64,000 nucleotides of DNA from Paratrimastix pyriformis (taxonomy: Eukaryota; Preaxostyla; Paratrimastigidae): positions 196,053-260,052 of the forward strand of contig JAPMOS010000052.1 in the NCBI GenBank assembly GCA_027972325.1. Direction: 5' to 3'. Position numbers and translations under genes: made by a program. How positions within the stretch are numbered: the first letter of the stretch is position 1; the number at the start of each line of letters is the position of its first letter. Below the pieces are notes generated by a model that had not been told where the DNA came from, searched no databases, and was given only the letters and a program-made list of their open reading frames with translations. Shown here piece by piece: positions 21,313 to 34,304 of the stretch.

Positions 21313-23868
21313 ATGGGCGATAACGGCCAGCCCTTTGCTGTCGAACGCTGCTTCCGAGGGCACACAGCAGCAGTTACTTCGGTTGATTTTAATCCTAACA
21401 TGAAACAAATTGCGTCTGGTTCCCTGGACTGCAATGTCATGGTGTGGAATTTCAAATCCTCGATGCGGGCATTCCGGTACCACGGGCACAAAGATGCGAT
21501 CACCTCTGTTAAATTCGCTCCATCTGGAACTCTCCTAGCATCTGCTTCGAAAGACCGTTCTGTCCGGTTATGGATTCCTAATGTGTCTGTGTTCGCTTTT
21601 TGGCGGTGCGCGCGGACTTTCCTTCTTCGTAGTCACGGGAAATCCACTGTCCTTAAGGGCCATCTTGGCACTGTCCGATGTGTCGATTTTTCGTTTAACG
21701 GGCGACTCCTCCTCAGCGGTTCGGACGACAAGACCGTCAAGGTCTGCCCGAATGCCCATCTGAGTCATCGAGTCCCCTTTTCGGCGCACCAGATCTGGTC
21801 GATGCCCGGCCCTCACTTTCTCTCCTCCCTCTCCGGCCACATCAACTGGGTCCGGGCATGCTGCTTCTCCCCCGGTCTGCGGCGCACCGTGGCCCCCGAC
21901 CTCCTCCCCTCCTCATCCCCTTTCCTTTTCCTGCTCCTCCCCTTTCTTCAGACGCTCGACTAGTCCTATCCGGCTCGGATGACCGAACGGTGAAGCTGTG
22001 GAGTGTCACGGACAACAGCTGCATCCAGACCTTCCATAACCACACCAGCGCCATCACCACCGTGGCCTTCCATCCGAGCGGGACCTGCGTTGCGGTCTGT
22101 TCCTCCGCGGCTCCGGGGGATGGGCGGCGGGCGGCGGGCGGTCCATGCGGATGAACGTCGCGACTGCAACGGGTGGGGGCTCCCATCTTCCGTGATTGAG
22201 TGGACGATCTCCCGATGTGTTTGTGGGGTGTCACAGGCCGGTTCGGCCGACCACACCATCAACGTCTGGGACATCCGGACCAACCAGCTGCTCCAGCACT
22301 ACCCGGCCCACGAGTCTGTGCTGCCCCGCCCCTGCCGTCACCCCCCACGGATGCTCATGACCCGGCTGTGCGCCTCGATTCGATTGAATCCATTGTTTCC
22401 ATCCTGCTCCGACTCCAGATCTTTGTCCCTCCACCATTCTCCTGTCCCGGCCTGCTGTCCGTCCTTCCCCTTCCTTCCATTTTCTCCATCCATGCCTGGC
22501 AGCTCTGTGACCTGCCTTCCTTCCTCCACTCCCCTCCATCCCCCTCCATCCTCCATCCCCCCTCCATCCATCCCCCCCCTCCCCTCCACCCCTCCCTCCT
22601 CCACTCCCTCCTCCTCCACCTCCCCTCCTCCCCCATCCCCCCCACTTCCCCCCTCACCCTTCGCTCCTCTTCGCTTGACCATCCGCCCTGTCTCCGTCAC
22701 CTTCCCCCCTCCGCACTAGCGGACAACCTCGTCTACGTGTGGAAGTGCAACGTCGAGAAAGCCCACGTGCCGGCCCGCGATCTTCTCACTGGTGCCGTCC
22801 TCGGTCTGGCCGTTCCCTCCATCAGGAACGCATGCTCACTGGGCCACTCAGAACCAGGAACCTCAGCTGCTGATGCCCCCCAGCTGCCAACTGGCCGGCC
22901 CGCGACTGCCCCACCGGTTGGAGCCGCCTCGCGTCTTGCTCCCGGGGAAGGCAACGGGCCTTCGGTCATTCCCACGGACCTGCCACACGGACCGCGCTCC
23001 CCAGTGCAGGTCTGCCTCGGCATTCCTCTTGTTCGCCCCTTCCAATGGCTTCTTCTCCGGCTGTCGCCGCGTCGCTCCCTCGCCCGATGCGCGACTCATA
23101 CTTCTTTGTTTCCACCCACCCGCCAGGCCGCCCAATTTCACCACCAACAGCAGCGCAGCGCCGCCCAGAACGGCGACCCGCTCCGCGAGTTCCAGAACTA
23201 CCCGCGCCCACCCCCACCCGCAACATCCCCACCCTCGCCTCTCCTGCCTCAGCCCCAACTCCAGCAGGCCCAACCTCAGATGCCCTCGTTCTCCGCGCCA
23301 CCGCCACCGCCACCTCCGCCTCCACCCCCACCGCCTACCCGCCTCGCTCAAACGGCCAACCCACCCAACCCGTTATCACCCGCCTTTTTCCGGCCCCCTC
23401 CGCCCGTCGCCCGCCCCGTCACCGCCCCCGCCGTTCGGCAGGCGATGGGTGGGCCGGGCATGGCTGGCACCAACACCTCGGGTGCCGCCGGGTGTGTGGA
23501 GGACGTGCCGATTCAGGACAACGGGCCCGAGATGGCGTCCCGGATTGACGAGCTGACCGGCCAGGTGGACCTCATCTCCCGGGTCTGTCCCACGGACCGG
23601 GCCCGCTTGCTCATTCTTGTTGCCCCCGCTGCAGTCGGTGTCGCTGATGGAACTGCGCCTGACCAACTCCGAACAGAAGATGGACCGCCTTCAGCGTACC
23701 CTAGATGGTCAGCCCATCCCCCCTCCTCTCTCGTTTCGCTTCATCTTTCCCCTTTATGTCCTCTTTCCTCTAGCTGTGCTTCAAAACCAAATGACGATCA
23801 TGCAACAGCAACAGCAACAACAGCAGCAACAACAGCCTGGTGTGACAACGCTCCCCCCTGCGCTTTGA
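21313..23868 (+). CDS. POC1: POC1-like centriolar WD40 protein, about nine exons
   Basis: Starts MGDNGQPFAVERCFRGHTAA, the usual POC1 beginning just before the first WD repeat. WD units are visible in exons 1 (21313-21584), 2 (21633-21741), 3 (21793-21874), 4 (21952-22094) and 5 (22237-22313). A later exon (from 22720) starts with DNLVYVWKCNVEKA, the last POC1 blade. Then come a Pro/Gln-rich linker (23127-23582) and the C-terminal POC1 coiled coil: RIDELTGQVDLISR, SVSLMELRLTNSEQKMDRL, then a polyQ tract and TLPPAL. POC1 stabilises triplet microtubules in centrioles and basal bodies, so the cell should be flagellated. Donors are GTCTG at seven introns and GTCAG at the last. Roughly 60 residues (blade 6 and part of 7) are missing between exons 5 and 6, and the phases do not match there. 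Confidence 0.88.
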
Positions 23869-23950
23869 CGCGGCTCCCTTCAAAGGTGTTTTTATATAGG
23901 CCGAGATTTCGTGTAAAGGAGTTACGGGCGGTCGACTGGAGCTTTGCTCT

Positions 23951-24576
23951 TCAAGGAACCAAGAAATCGTCCGCGAAAAGACTTCCGTCCGCAGGGCCGA
24001 GATACCCCACAGCCAGAAAGACCGCATCTGCCACGGCCCAGATGCCGAGTCCGCCAAGGGAGATCAACTTGAGGACGCCCAGGAAGACGTATCCCAGGTA
24101 AAACCGATCGGCTGCGATGCCCCCGAGAAAAAGGCTGGTGATCATGGCCACATACCAGCTCTTGCCGCTTGTCCATCGACAGGGAACCCATTTCGGAAAG
24201 GTGTGTGTACCTGGTGTGGCGGTGGGTGACGATGAAAGCGAATAAACATTAGACCTATGCAGAGAGTATCTGCATGCACGGTGCATTGGACAAGGGCGTA
24301 GGCATCGGCGGCCTTGGCATTACAACTGCTCGGCACGGTGCAGTTATGGGCTGTTTCAGGCCATTGATAACAATAACGGCAAAAATATGGCTTTGTAAAA
24401 TTCCTAGTGCCCGTGCAATCCACATCGACAGGAACTGAACAGTTCACAAGGTATTTTGCATGCCAAATGCAGGGAAAGTCGGTGTCACAGCTCATTTTCG
24501 AAAGGGGAACATCATCGGCGCAATCAGCGCGCGCGCGAATGGCGAACACAAGCCAAACGAGGACCCAAAAGGTCAC
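23951..24576 (-). CDS. TM2 domain protein, TM2D1-like
   Basis: Two exons. Exon 1 (24576-24255) begins MTFWVLVWLVFAIRARADC, a signal peptide, followed by a Cys-rich lumenal region with several C-X-n-C pairs and N-glycosylation sequons. A 44-nt intron (24254-24211, donor GTCTAATG, acceptor CACCAG) joins THTFPKWVPCRWTSGKSW. The TM2 module follows: SLFLGGIAADRFYLGYVFLG, with the DRF motif between two membrane helices, then KLISLGGLGIWAVADAVFLA and GPADGSLFADDF. GPSDGS-like sequence after the second helix is typical of TM2D1 rather than TM2D2 or TM2D3. TM2D proteins are conserved membrane proteins of the secretory/endosomal system; in animals they affect Notch signalling and phagocytosis. The stop lies about 80 bases from the convergent POC1 stop. 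Confidence 0.8.
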
Positions 24577-24858
24577 CTTGGATGGGTCCGGCGCGTACCT
24601 CTTTATCCTCGTCTCGATTGGCTGTCCCGCCGTTTCGTAATTTTTTTTGAATTTGAGTACAGACCTGGAAGACGCAGGCGAGCTCCTTGAGGAGCCGACC
24701 GCTCAAACTATCCCTAACAGAGGGCGAATCGTAGATGTCGAAGTAAGTATCGACTCGCCGACTCATGCGGAGTCTGTGCCCATTGTCTTTTTTCGCACGC
24801 ATTAATTTATGAGGCCAGCTCCGAACCACGCACTCCGACTGCCCGTTCTGTAAATGTT

Positions 24859-27800
24859 ATGTCCAGTGTCTTCACGGGTGCTGGAGCCCTCCCGCCGCAA
24901 TCGACCCCACCCCAATCATCTCCGATATCGGGAGCCCCGGCCATCGATGCGCCACCCCGACGCCATCACCGGGACGAGGAAGCGCTTCCAACTCCTCCAA
25001 ACCTTCCGCCTGAATCCGTCATGCGCCCGGCCTCCAACAGGGAGCAAGCACCAGATCCACGAGAGGAAGGCGGCTTCTCCTCGTACCGAGAGGAGCAGGA
25101 CCACCAAGAGGATGCGCCTGCACCTCCACGTCACCGCCATCATCACCGCCACTCGGAACCGCAAGGCCCCAGTGACTCCTACCCCCCGACCGGTCCCGCC
25201 CCCGCTCCGATGGACCCCTGGTCCCCCGGTCAGAGCGGCAGGGCGGTGCCCTCCGCCAGACAGCCGGGGATTTCGCCGCACTGGGACGGCCAGGCTGTCA
25301 GCGGAATAGATGGGCACCCGCCAGCTGGGGCGTGGGAGGAGCACCCGGAGCCGCAGTCCCCGGAGCCGCAAGGTCGCTCGGTGCCCCTTTTGCTGTGCTT
25401 CCGCGGCGAATCCCAGCCCCATTTCCTCCCTCAGGCCTTCTCATTGTCACGTCACGCATGCATGGCAACCTGCCCATTCGTTTGCTCACGGCTCCCTCTC
25501 CGCTTCCGCCCCACTGGCGTCCGTGGGCTCACGCGACAGGCCCCGGCTCGTGGCCGGCCCAGCCACCTTCGGCGTCCGCCTGGCGCCCGTCCACCGGCGC
25601 AAGCCCGCCGCTGCAGCTTCGTGGCGGAGACGCGCCCCCCGAGTGGACCCAGCCTCCGGGCCCGGCCCAGTACCAGTACGTCCCATTCCGGACCCCGGCC
25701 GGCATGCCCCCAGCAGCCTGGAGCCATGCGGGGCCCAGAGAAGAGCAGTACCGCCATTCGCAGCCGCCGGAGGATGCCGACGAGGACACCTTCAGGGGCC
25801 GCGGGCCGGAGGAGGCTCCAGACCGACCCGAGGAAGCAGAGTCTGCGAATGGGCGTTGCGCGTGGCGTTCGGGTTGCTGGGCTCGGGTGGGCGGCGGCCC
25901 CCGGGGCAGATGGGCGTGTGCGGTGCGCCTGTGGCAGATGCGTTTCGGGGTGGCTGTTCCGTGTCGGGAACCGCCCCTTCCCATGAGGCCGGGTCCCACA
26001 ACAATCGGCGTGCCAACCGGTGGGGTGGCGACATCGACCCGTCACTCCTTCCCAGAGTGGTGCCCGTGTCTCATATCTCTCGCTCCACTCTTTCCCGCCC
26101 CCGCCCACTGCCCGCGGCAGCTTCCCGCCCGAGTCGACGGCCCCCTCCGGCTCTGCCCCCTCCGGCTCCCAGCCGCCCAATCGCCAATCTGCGCCGCGTG
26201 CCCACCACCGCCATCACAGCCATTCGCACTCGCGGACGCATCGCCACCAGCATCGCCACGCCAATCCCGAAACACCCGGTCCGTGCGGCCGCCCCAGCTC
26301 CAGCTTGGTCGTCACCACGCCCCACCCATCCTTCCGCCACCCACTATCCCCATCCGCACAGCCGGCGATACCACCTCGCGGGCCAGCTCGCCCGTCTACG
26401 TGGAAGAGCTCAACTCGACGGGCACCTCGACCCACCACCCGCTCGCCCAAACCCAACCCCTGCCCTCCCAGTCTCCCCCGCCCTCCGCGTCCCCGCCCCT
26501 GTCCCCGCAGCAGGGCAGTGGCGGCTATCACCCCTACGCTGGTGCTGGCTATCCCCCCCCTCCCCCGGCGATGTACACCTACGAGCAGCAACAAATGCTG
26601 GATGCCTTCTACCGGGGATACCCGCCGCCCCTCTACGACCCCTATGTGGGCATGGCCCCGATGGAGCCGAACCCCTATCGGCAGCAGCCACCGGGGGACC
26701 AGCCGCCATACCCGCCGGCATACCCGGATGGTGGCTATCCCCCTGATCAGCCGCCCCGATCGCCCGGACAGCTCGCCCCGATGGCTGCCGCCCCGTTGGC
26801 AGGTCTGACCCGCGCCTGATCCGCCCCATTCGTGCCTCCGATCCGCCACGCACTCATCCGCCCCCGGGCCGTTCCGCCCCCCGCCTCCCACCACCCGCCA
26901 TCCGCCACAGCGCCCGGCTCGCCACCCGTCCAGCCGTCCCTCCGCTCCCCCGCCGGCGGACCATCCGCAGGTGCCCCGCCTCCAGCCGCGGTCACCTCGG
27001 CGCCCGCATCGGGTCCGGCCGGGGCAACCGGTGCGGCAGAGGCGAACCCCCCGCCTTCCGCCCGGCAGGTCCGTTCGATCGGCACACAGCCGCCGCGCAC
27101 CCACAGGCACTCGCGCCCACACGAAAGTGTGGCGTCTCCCTTCCATGTCGAAACCACCGCGCCGCCCCTTTTCACACGCACGCGAACATTTCGCCACCAC
27201 CCCCTCCATCCCCTCCGCCTCCTCCGCCTCCACCGCCTCCACCAACCCACGCCCACCCAACCCCCACCCCATCCACCCCCATCCGCATGCACCCCATTCT
27301 CTTTTCCACAGCATGTCGCCGAAGTCCCACTGGCCGTCTCGCCCGCACGGCCGGCGGCGCCTCCGGTGCAGCGATCGCCCGCCCGGGCCCCGGCTGATGA
27401 GGTCTGTCGCCGCCCGAGAAACGCCGCATCCTGTGCAGATCGTGTGTGGCGACAGCGTGTGCGCGTGTGACGAGCCTTGTTGAGGCACGGGACGGGGCGC
27501 GGTGCGGCCGCGGACCGACAGAAGGCACCTTCCTTACTCTCTGACCCGCCCACCCTGCGGGTCCCTCTCACCAGGCCCAGGAGGCCCAGCGGCGGGAGCT
27601 GAAGGCCGAGGTGGAGCGGCTGGGGACGCGTAACGAGGCCCTCCAGAAGCAGGTCGCGCATCCGCCCCCGCAACCAGCTTCCCAGCAATTGCTTCATGCA
27701 CATCTCACTTCCGCATCGTCGCCCGGGCGGGCTGAGCTGCTCCATGCTCATGGCGTTCGGCTGGGCAACTCACGATGATCCGCGTGCTGTGCCTGGTTTC

Positions 27801-30800
27801 GCCTGCTTGGCTGCGGGTGCCGCTGGGTGGCGGGCCCGCTGCTGTGCAGTTGGCGGAGGCCCAGCGACTGCTGGAGGCGGAGAAGGGGGCCTCCGAAGGG
27901 TCCGCCACGCCTGTCTTCCCCGTCCCCTTGCCGAGCCCCATGAGTGGGACGCGTGGGAACGGGAAGGCGAACGGGCGCTGGGGACCCGCTTGGAACGGCA
28001 GCCGGTGCTCGCGTCACACCATCCACACCCGCCACACACACACACACACCCGCCACCATACTCGCTTTTTCCCCGCAGACGCGCACAGCAGGCGGCCGAG
28101 GAGCGCAAGCAGGCCGACATGGAGCGGCAGAAGGCCGAGGAGACGCTCAACGCCCGCCTGGACGCCGCCACGGCCGATCTGGCGGCCGCCCAGCAGAAGC
28201 TCGCCCAGGCCGCGGTGGAGGAGGCCAACTTCAAAGAGAAGGTCGCTGAGGGGGGCGATGGTGCTGGGGGGGACCCTGTCCCGCTGTGGTCCGCGCAGTC
28301 TCGTGCGAGACGAACCAATCGACCTTCTTCTCCCTCCTTCTCCCTCCTCACCACTGCCTCACCGGCAGCTGGCCCGATGCGCGGACGAGATCGCGCACCT
28401 CAGGGAGACCCACGACGAGGCCGAGAAGACCATGCAGAAGAAGGACGCCGAGATCCGAAGTCCGTGTGTGCGGAGCCCCCTATCCTTCGGAGCGCACATG
28501 CCCGTCCCGTTTGTTGCCCTTGGCCTTCGAGCGGATGGCTGGGGCTCCTGGTGAAGTGGCCCATCTGCTCGTGGCAATATCATGGGCAGCGGGGGCAGGT
28601 TGGTCACCCGCGTGCTGCTTCTGCTCCTCGGGCCGACCCGCTCACTCGCACCCCCTGCTGCCCATGTCGCCTCCTGGGTGCGCGTTTCTTCCCGTGCGGC
28701 CGGCAGACAGCGGGGCCGCGGCCGACCGGCAGCTGGCGGATGTGCGCAAGGCCCAGGAGCGCATCTCCCGCATCGAGACCGACCTCGCCAACGCCAACGT
28801 CCGTGGCGCGCATCGCCAGTACCCTCCAGGGTTGTCGCTTCCTCCCCGCTCCCTCGCTCCCTCCTGCTCAGCTGGAAGCGGGAGGAGTATGCCAAACGGT
28901 GCGAGGACCTCGATCGGACGGGACGCGCTGACAAGGCCGCCCTCCAGTCTGTGGCCTTCCTCTCGGCTGATGATGATGATGGAGGTGGTGATGGAGGTGG
29001 AGGGAGGGAAGGGGAGGGGAGAAGGGGAAGGGGAGGGAGGGAGGGAGGGAGGGATAAGGGGAGGGATAAGGGGGAGGGATATGGGAAGTCATGATGCTGG
29101 ATGACGGATATGTGGGCTGGGCCTTCAGGGAACCGAGGGCAAAATGTAGGAGGGGAAACGAGGGGACGGGGTCTGTATATTTCATGGCCCACTTTCTCCT
29201 TTGTCGCTCCTCCTTTCATCGTGGCGACGGCTCAGGCGCGCCATCGGGGAGAACGACGCCCTCAGGGGGCAGATCGAGAAGTCCCAGGTCCGCCCCGCGC
29301 CGCTCCCACTGCCTCCTCCATCGCGCCACGGCAGATGGTCTCGGCTGCGCACCGGCTCGAAGCCAACGACCCGAATTCCGCCCCAACTCATCTCGATCTC
29401 GCCCTCGGCGCTGGCCAGGAGGCCCTCCAGGCCGCCGACCAGGCACAGGCCCAGCTGCGCAGGCGGACCGAACAGCTTGAGGAGGCACTCAAGGCCGCCC
29501 AGCGCGAGGCCGCCGACCGGACCCGCGATCTGGACGATCGCACCCGCGAGCTGGACGAGCGGACACAAGAAATTGGCTCCTTGCGGGTCTGTCCCCCCCT
29601 GAGGCGAGTCCTCTGGCCCCACCTGCACACGGTCGGCGGCCATGGGGCATGCACTCACACAAAGCCCCAACAGCGCGATGTGGACGACGCCCGGGGCAGG
29701 ATGGAGGATGAGCGACGGGCCGCGGATGAGCTACAACGCAAATGCGCCGACCTGGAGGCGCAGATCAGGTCCGATGTTGTCGCCGACAGATATGTGCGGC
29801 ATGCGCGTGCGGGTGGGCGGGCGTGCCGTGGGCATGACTTCCGTCTTGGCTTCTGGGCCGTCTGTCCCTCATCGCGGCGTCGCTCCCGTCCGGACGCAGG
29901 TCACGCGACGACCAGGCCGATCGGCTGGCCTCGGACCTGCGCCTCGCTCAGGACGACGCCGCCCACTGGGAGCAGGCCGCCCACGAGGCGGAGGGCGAGC
30001 TGCGCCGGGCCCGGGAGGACCTGGGCCGCCTGAAGGACCAGCACACGCGCGACGTCCGGGAACTCGAGGGCCGGCTGCGCGAGGTGGAGACGACCAGGGA
30101 GCGTGAAACCCGGGAGCGCGAGACCCGGGAACGCGAGACCAGGGAACGCGAGACCCGGGAGCGTGAGACCCGGGAGCGTGAGACCCGGGAACGCGAGACC
30201 CGGGAGCGCGAGCGAACGTCACGGGAGCGGGAGCGGGAGGCGGCCAGGGAGCGTGATGCCCGCGATCGTGTCCGCGAGGCCAGGGACCGGGACCGGGACC
30301 GGGATCGGGACACTAGTAAAACGACTGACATGGACATGGACAAGGAGTGGCGCGACCTTCGACCAGAGGGGCGCGGAGGTGAATGTCTGTAAACCGCTTC
30401 GTGCCCTTTGCGTCGTTGTTGCCCTGGCCTCAAACGGGCCGACCTCTTCCTCTCACGACCCGAAACACACTTCCTGTGGTCAATCGCGCAGCTTCAGGCC
30501 CCATCCCTCGGTTCGACCGGCAGCTCACACCACCACCCCAGCCCCCCGGGGCCCCTCCCGAATGGGAACCCGACCATCCGCCGCCGCCTCGGCCCGCCGT
30601 CAGCAGCGCCCGCCCCCCGCCCCGCCCTGCCCCCTTCGCTACCATCGCCACCACCCCCGAGTCGCGCTACATCCGCTCCTCGCTGACCGCCTCGCCACCT
30701 GCCGCTGCTGCTGCCGCCGCGGCGATCGACCGGCTGCCCCCGGCCGGCACCCGACGTGGCGCGCCCCCACCATCGTACCTGCAAGCCGGAGGTGCCCCGG

Positions 30801-31598
30801 ACAGCCCTGAGGCCCCGGTGGCAACTGTGTACGCGCCCCGGGGCGCCTCGTCGTCCGACGCCATCACCACGCGGTACCCGTCGCGTGGGCCGCGGGGTAG
30901 TGACCTCCCACCACCCCCACCACCCGAGGCGAGCGGGGCACCGCGAGTATCGCCGCGTGGTGGCGACTACCAATCGGACGCCAGGACGCGCGTGTCACCC
31001 CGCGAGCGGGCGGCCCTCCCAAAAGGGCCTGAGATGGCCGCGCCCCGGCGGGGAGAACCCCCGCCTCCCGCCGATCAGCCTCTGGCGCGGCCCGGGGACG
31101 GGGATGGCCGCCTGGCCGACCCGGTGGGGGCCCACCTGGCGCAGCGCCAGGCCGAGCAGCGGGCCGCGGCCGAGAGCGCCTCCCGGAAGATCACCCAGAG
31201 CACCCCCTTCGCCACGGAGGCCACCCTGCAGGAGCGGATCGCCACCACGGCCGGCATCGAGCGCGAGCTGATGACCACCCAGCTCGAGCTGCAGAATGTC
31301 CGCCGCGAAGGAGCCCCTGCCCCCTCGGACGTTTCGCGCCTGCCCCCGGGTCTTGGCTTTTCCTTCCTCTATTCCCCCTTTCCTCCTGCCTCATCCCACC
31401 CACGCACACCCGCCGCACCCACGCACCTGCCCGACACGCGCGCAGCTGGACTCGGAGCTTGCCCGGATGCCCCACAGCGCCGGCAGCACCATCCGGGGCC
31501 GGCAGCGCAGGCGGGAGATCGAGGAGCGCACCGAGGAGCTCAAGCGGCTCAGCGCCCAGTTCAAGATGCAGCTGCGCCAGCTGAACGCCCTCAAGTAG
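24859..31598 (+). CDS. Large Pro-rich N-terminus / coiled-coil C-terminus protein, many exons
   Basis: Begins MSSVFTGAGALPPQSTPPQS, 283 bases from the divergent TM2D start. The first third (to about 26.8 kb) is Pro/His/Tyr-rich and disordered, including YHPYAGAGYPPPPPAMYTYE. The second part is a long heptad-type coiled coil spread over short exons: AQEAQRRELKAEVERL (about 27575-27654), LAEAQRLLEAEK (27848), RAQQAAEERKQADMERQKAE (28080-28241), LARCADEIAHLRETHDEAEK (28373), then 28710-28800, 28872-28950, 29231-29286, 29339-29585, 29680-29768 and 29900-30380. A TRERE repeat and a (RD)n run follow. A further Pro-rich stretch (30494-31330) precedes the final coiled coil ending QLRQLNALK. Donors are mostly GTCTG, GTCCG or GTCGC. 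No enzyme domain is seen. The architecture suits a cytoskeletal or centrosomal scaffold, but this is inference. Exon limits in the first third are uncertain. Confidence 0.65.
30100..30215. repeat. 15-bp tandem repeat coding TRERE
   Basis: About eight units of the type CGGGAGCGTGAGACC, in frame in the coiled-coil gene and encoding TRERE. A Glu/Arg and Asp/Arg alternating stretch of looser repeats follows to about 30310. Confidence 0.85.
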
Positions 31599-31976
31599 CG
31601 TCCTCCAACGCGCCAGGGATGGCCGTCTCAGCAGCGACGGCGGTTTTCTCGTGCGGGGATCGTCGTTCCCCCCGTGGTCTCCCACACTTGGCGTGTCAAT
31701 GGGTTGTTGTCTTCACCTGGACTCTGTCCGCCCTGCTGATCCAACTCTCTGCACTGGGGCCTAGCCCCCCCCCCCTCCCCCCCCCCCCCCTCACGGGAGC
31801 CGAGCCCCCCGATGCCAAAGATCCTCCTGTATCTATCCACTCCGGGCTTGGATAAGGGCATCAGAAGGGCGGCGAACCAAACATGGGCCCCACAGCCTGA
31901 CCCCCCGTGCCGTCCAACCACCGCAGAGGGATACTGGGTTCCCACCGAAGGTGGGTCTTTCTTGCGCCACACGTTA

Positions 31977-34304
31977 TTACTGGGAGGCCGTCTGTTTCTC
32001 CTCGGGGGGGAGGTTCAGCTTGCTCCGCAAGGCCTCGATTCGTCGCTGGAGGAGGCTCACATTGTCGGCGATGGTGCGGGCGTTCTCCGCCAGGCCCGTT
32101 CGCACCTGCACGGCGAAAGCGAGAGGAGTGAGGTTAGACGCCGAAAAGGCGGCGCGGAGACACGCGGACCTCGCTCAGCAGGGCGGCATCTTCGTTGAGC
32201 CCGCCGGAGATCCTCTCCTGGCCGCTGGTGATCCCTTGGAGAAGGTCGTGGAACAGGCCAGCCTGCGGCGCAATCACGGGTGGGGGAGGACACTTAGTGA
32301 GCTGGGACTCGCATTTCGTGTCAAACACGAAGAAAGAAGGAACGGAAAAAAACATCATAAAAAAACAAAAAAAATGGGGGGGGGGGGGGGGGGGGGGGGG
32401 GATGAAACACCTGCCCATGCATCAGAGACAAACCTCCTGGTGGATGCCGCGCAGAGTCACAAGCCGGTCGATGATGGCCGGCAGACGCGCGGCAGCTTCC
32501 TGGCACTGCAGCAGCATCACATACATCTGGTCCAACTGCGGTGGAGGAGGGGCGAGTGCGAGAGGGGCGGCCGGGATGCGTCCAGCTTGTCGATGAGGAG
32601 AGGCGTAAATGCTGCCGAGGGGGTGCGAGGTGACGTGCGCCGACTGATGTGAGGAGGTTCGCTGCCTTCTCCAACCTTGCCATCTGGAGAGACCGGAGCA
32701 ACGAACACAACAAGCACTCATGCATGACAAGAGACGGGAGGGTTCGGACGGGCCTTTTTATCTGATGACGGCAGGGCAGGAAGCAACTTTTGTGCCGCAA
32801 CCAGCTTGTCGAGGTGTCTGACCAAGCTGGGCAGCTTCATCTCCAGGTCTTGCTGCGGACGGCCGTGACGAAGCACGAGACGAACAAGTCGGGAGGCAGA
32901 CGGAGGGTCAATGCAACGGTGGGCAGGCTGTCAGGCAAGGCAGTTCGATGGGAGACGGACAATGGCCTTCGGGTCGAGCAGCTGCATTCGCTTTTCCAGC
33001 GAGCGGAGGGCATGTTCAATGTCCAGCGGTGCATGCTGTGTGGGCGTGACGGTGTTAGGTGGTGTGGGAAGCACGTAAGCACAAACATCGCTCGCAAACA
33101 CGAAGCATACGCAGGGTCCCAAACAAACGGAGCCACGCAGGCATGGCCACAAGCGAAACAAGGTCTCCTGAAGCGACGAGCGCGATCGCTGGGGTCGGAT
33201 CAGATGCACGAGCCGAAAGTTTCACCAGAGAGGCTGTTTCACCGGGGCGCACCGACAGACAGACCGTGCGCGTGCCCAGGGTCTTCTCCAGCTGGGCCAC
33301 TCGGTCCTCCAATTGCAGCAGGCGCGTCTCGCCGCCTGGCTGTCCCGTCACCGCCGGTGGGCAGGGAAGCATGCTGGCCAGAGGGCTGTACAACTCGTAC
33401 GTCAGCGTCTGCGGGTGCAACGAGCGCGGGGGAGTTCGGGAGAATCATTCTGTGCCGCAACATCACGTCGGACGCAGACAGGTATTGGTTGAGCGGCAGC
33501 GGCAGCGGCAGCGGCAGCCTTCGGGGCGGGCATGTCATCAGCCCCCGGGGTCGGCGAGAGACCTGTGGGGGCCGGGACACCCGAGGGGGCGGGTTCGGAG
33601 AGCTTCTTGGCGAGAGCCGTGGAGGCGGCGTCGCGGGCGAGGAGAGCCAAATGCTGCTGGAGGACAAGCGCTGCACGGACGCGGGCGGACGGAGTGGATA
33701 AGTGAGTGGCCTTGGGCCATAACCACTTTCCTTTTGGTGCGCAGAACAAATACAGGGGGTGGGGGGGGGGGGGGGGGTGAGACCAGACGATCTGTCGCAC
33801 CCAACGCGGAGAGCTCCTGTGGGGAGATGGATCCGTCCATCCTCTGGATCGCGTCCCGCATTTTATCGACTTCCTCTTGGACGGCACCAACTCCGAGAAA
33901 AGGGACCTGGGCCAGGACAAGAGGCAGAGTGAAGACAGACAGAGCGCAGAGTTGGTCGCAAACCTGACTTCCGGGAGCGGAAAGCTCCTTTGCGATCGTC
34001 TCGAGTTCGGCATGTAACCTTTGCAATCGCCGCGGGAGCGTTTCAATCTGTGGGGTCGGGGTGTATGGATCTATACAAAATCAAATGGGATGGACGATCC
34101 ATGTACATGCGTACCAGCCTCAAAGATATCGGCCTTTTCCGTGCTGAGTTTCCGGAAAGCCAACGCAGCATTCAATTCAGGTTTTTCGATTTCCGGGAGA
34201 TCCGACTCGACAGGTTGAAGAATTTCTGCTACCGGAAGAGCTCTACCCTCGGATTCGTATACCTCTGGCTCGCTGGTATCTTCATCAAAAAGCTGTCTTT
34301 TCAT
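31977..34304 (-). CDS. DCTN2: Dynactin subunit 2 (dynamitin, p50)
   Basis: Read on the minus strand from the ATG at 34304. The N-terminus MKRQLFDEDTSEPEVYESEG has the acidic E/DPDVYE motif that starts dynamitins. Later exons give LQRLHAELETIAKELSAPGS, VPFLGVGAVQEEVDKMRDAI, ALVLQQHLALLARDAA, TLTYELYSPLASMLPCPP, RLLQLEDRVAQLEKTLGT (family TYELHS...LEKRL), then LPAIIDRLVTLRGIHQE (family LPELVQRLVTIKQLHE), AGLFHDLLQGITSGQERI and a final coiled coil with RTIADNVSLLQRRIEALRSK. The stop is at 31977-31979. p50 links the shoulder/arm of dynactin and works with dynein. Donors read GTTTG, GTCTG or GTCCG; the first intron is GTACG or unresolved. One intron carries a long C-homopolymer (G on plus, about 32375-32401) and another lies at 33758-33777. 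Confidence 0.85.

Noticed and set aside
22200-24101. 633-codon open frame across the POC1 region
   Set aside because: It runs through several introns that homology and splice signals define; only its exonic parts are real.
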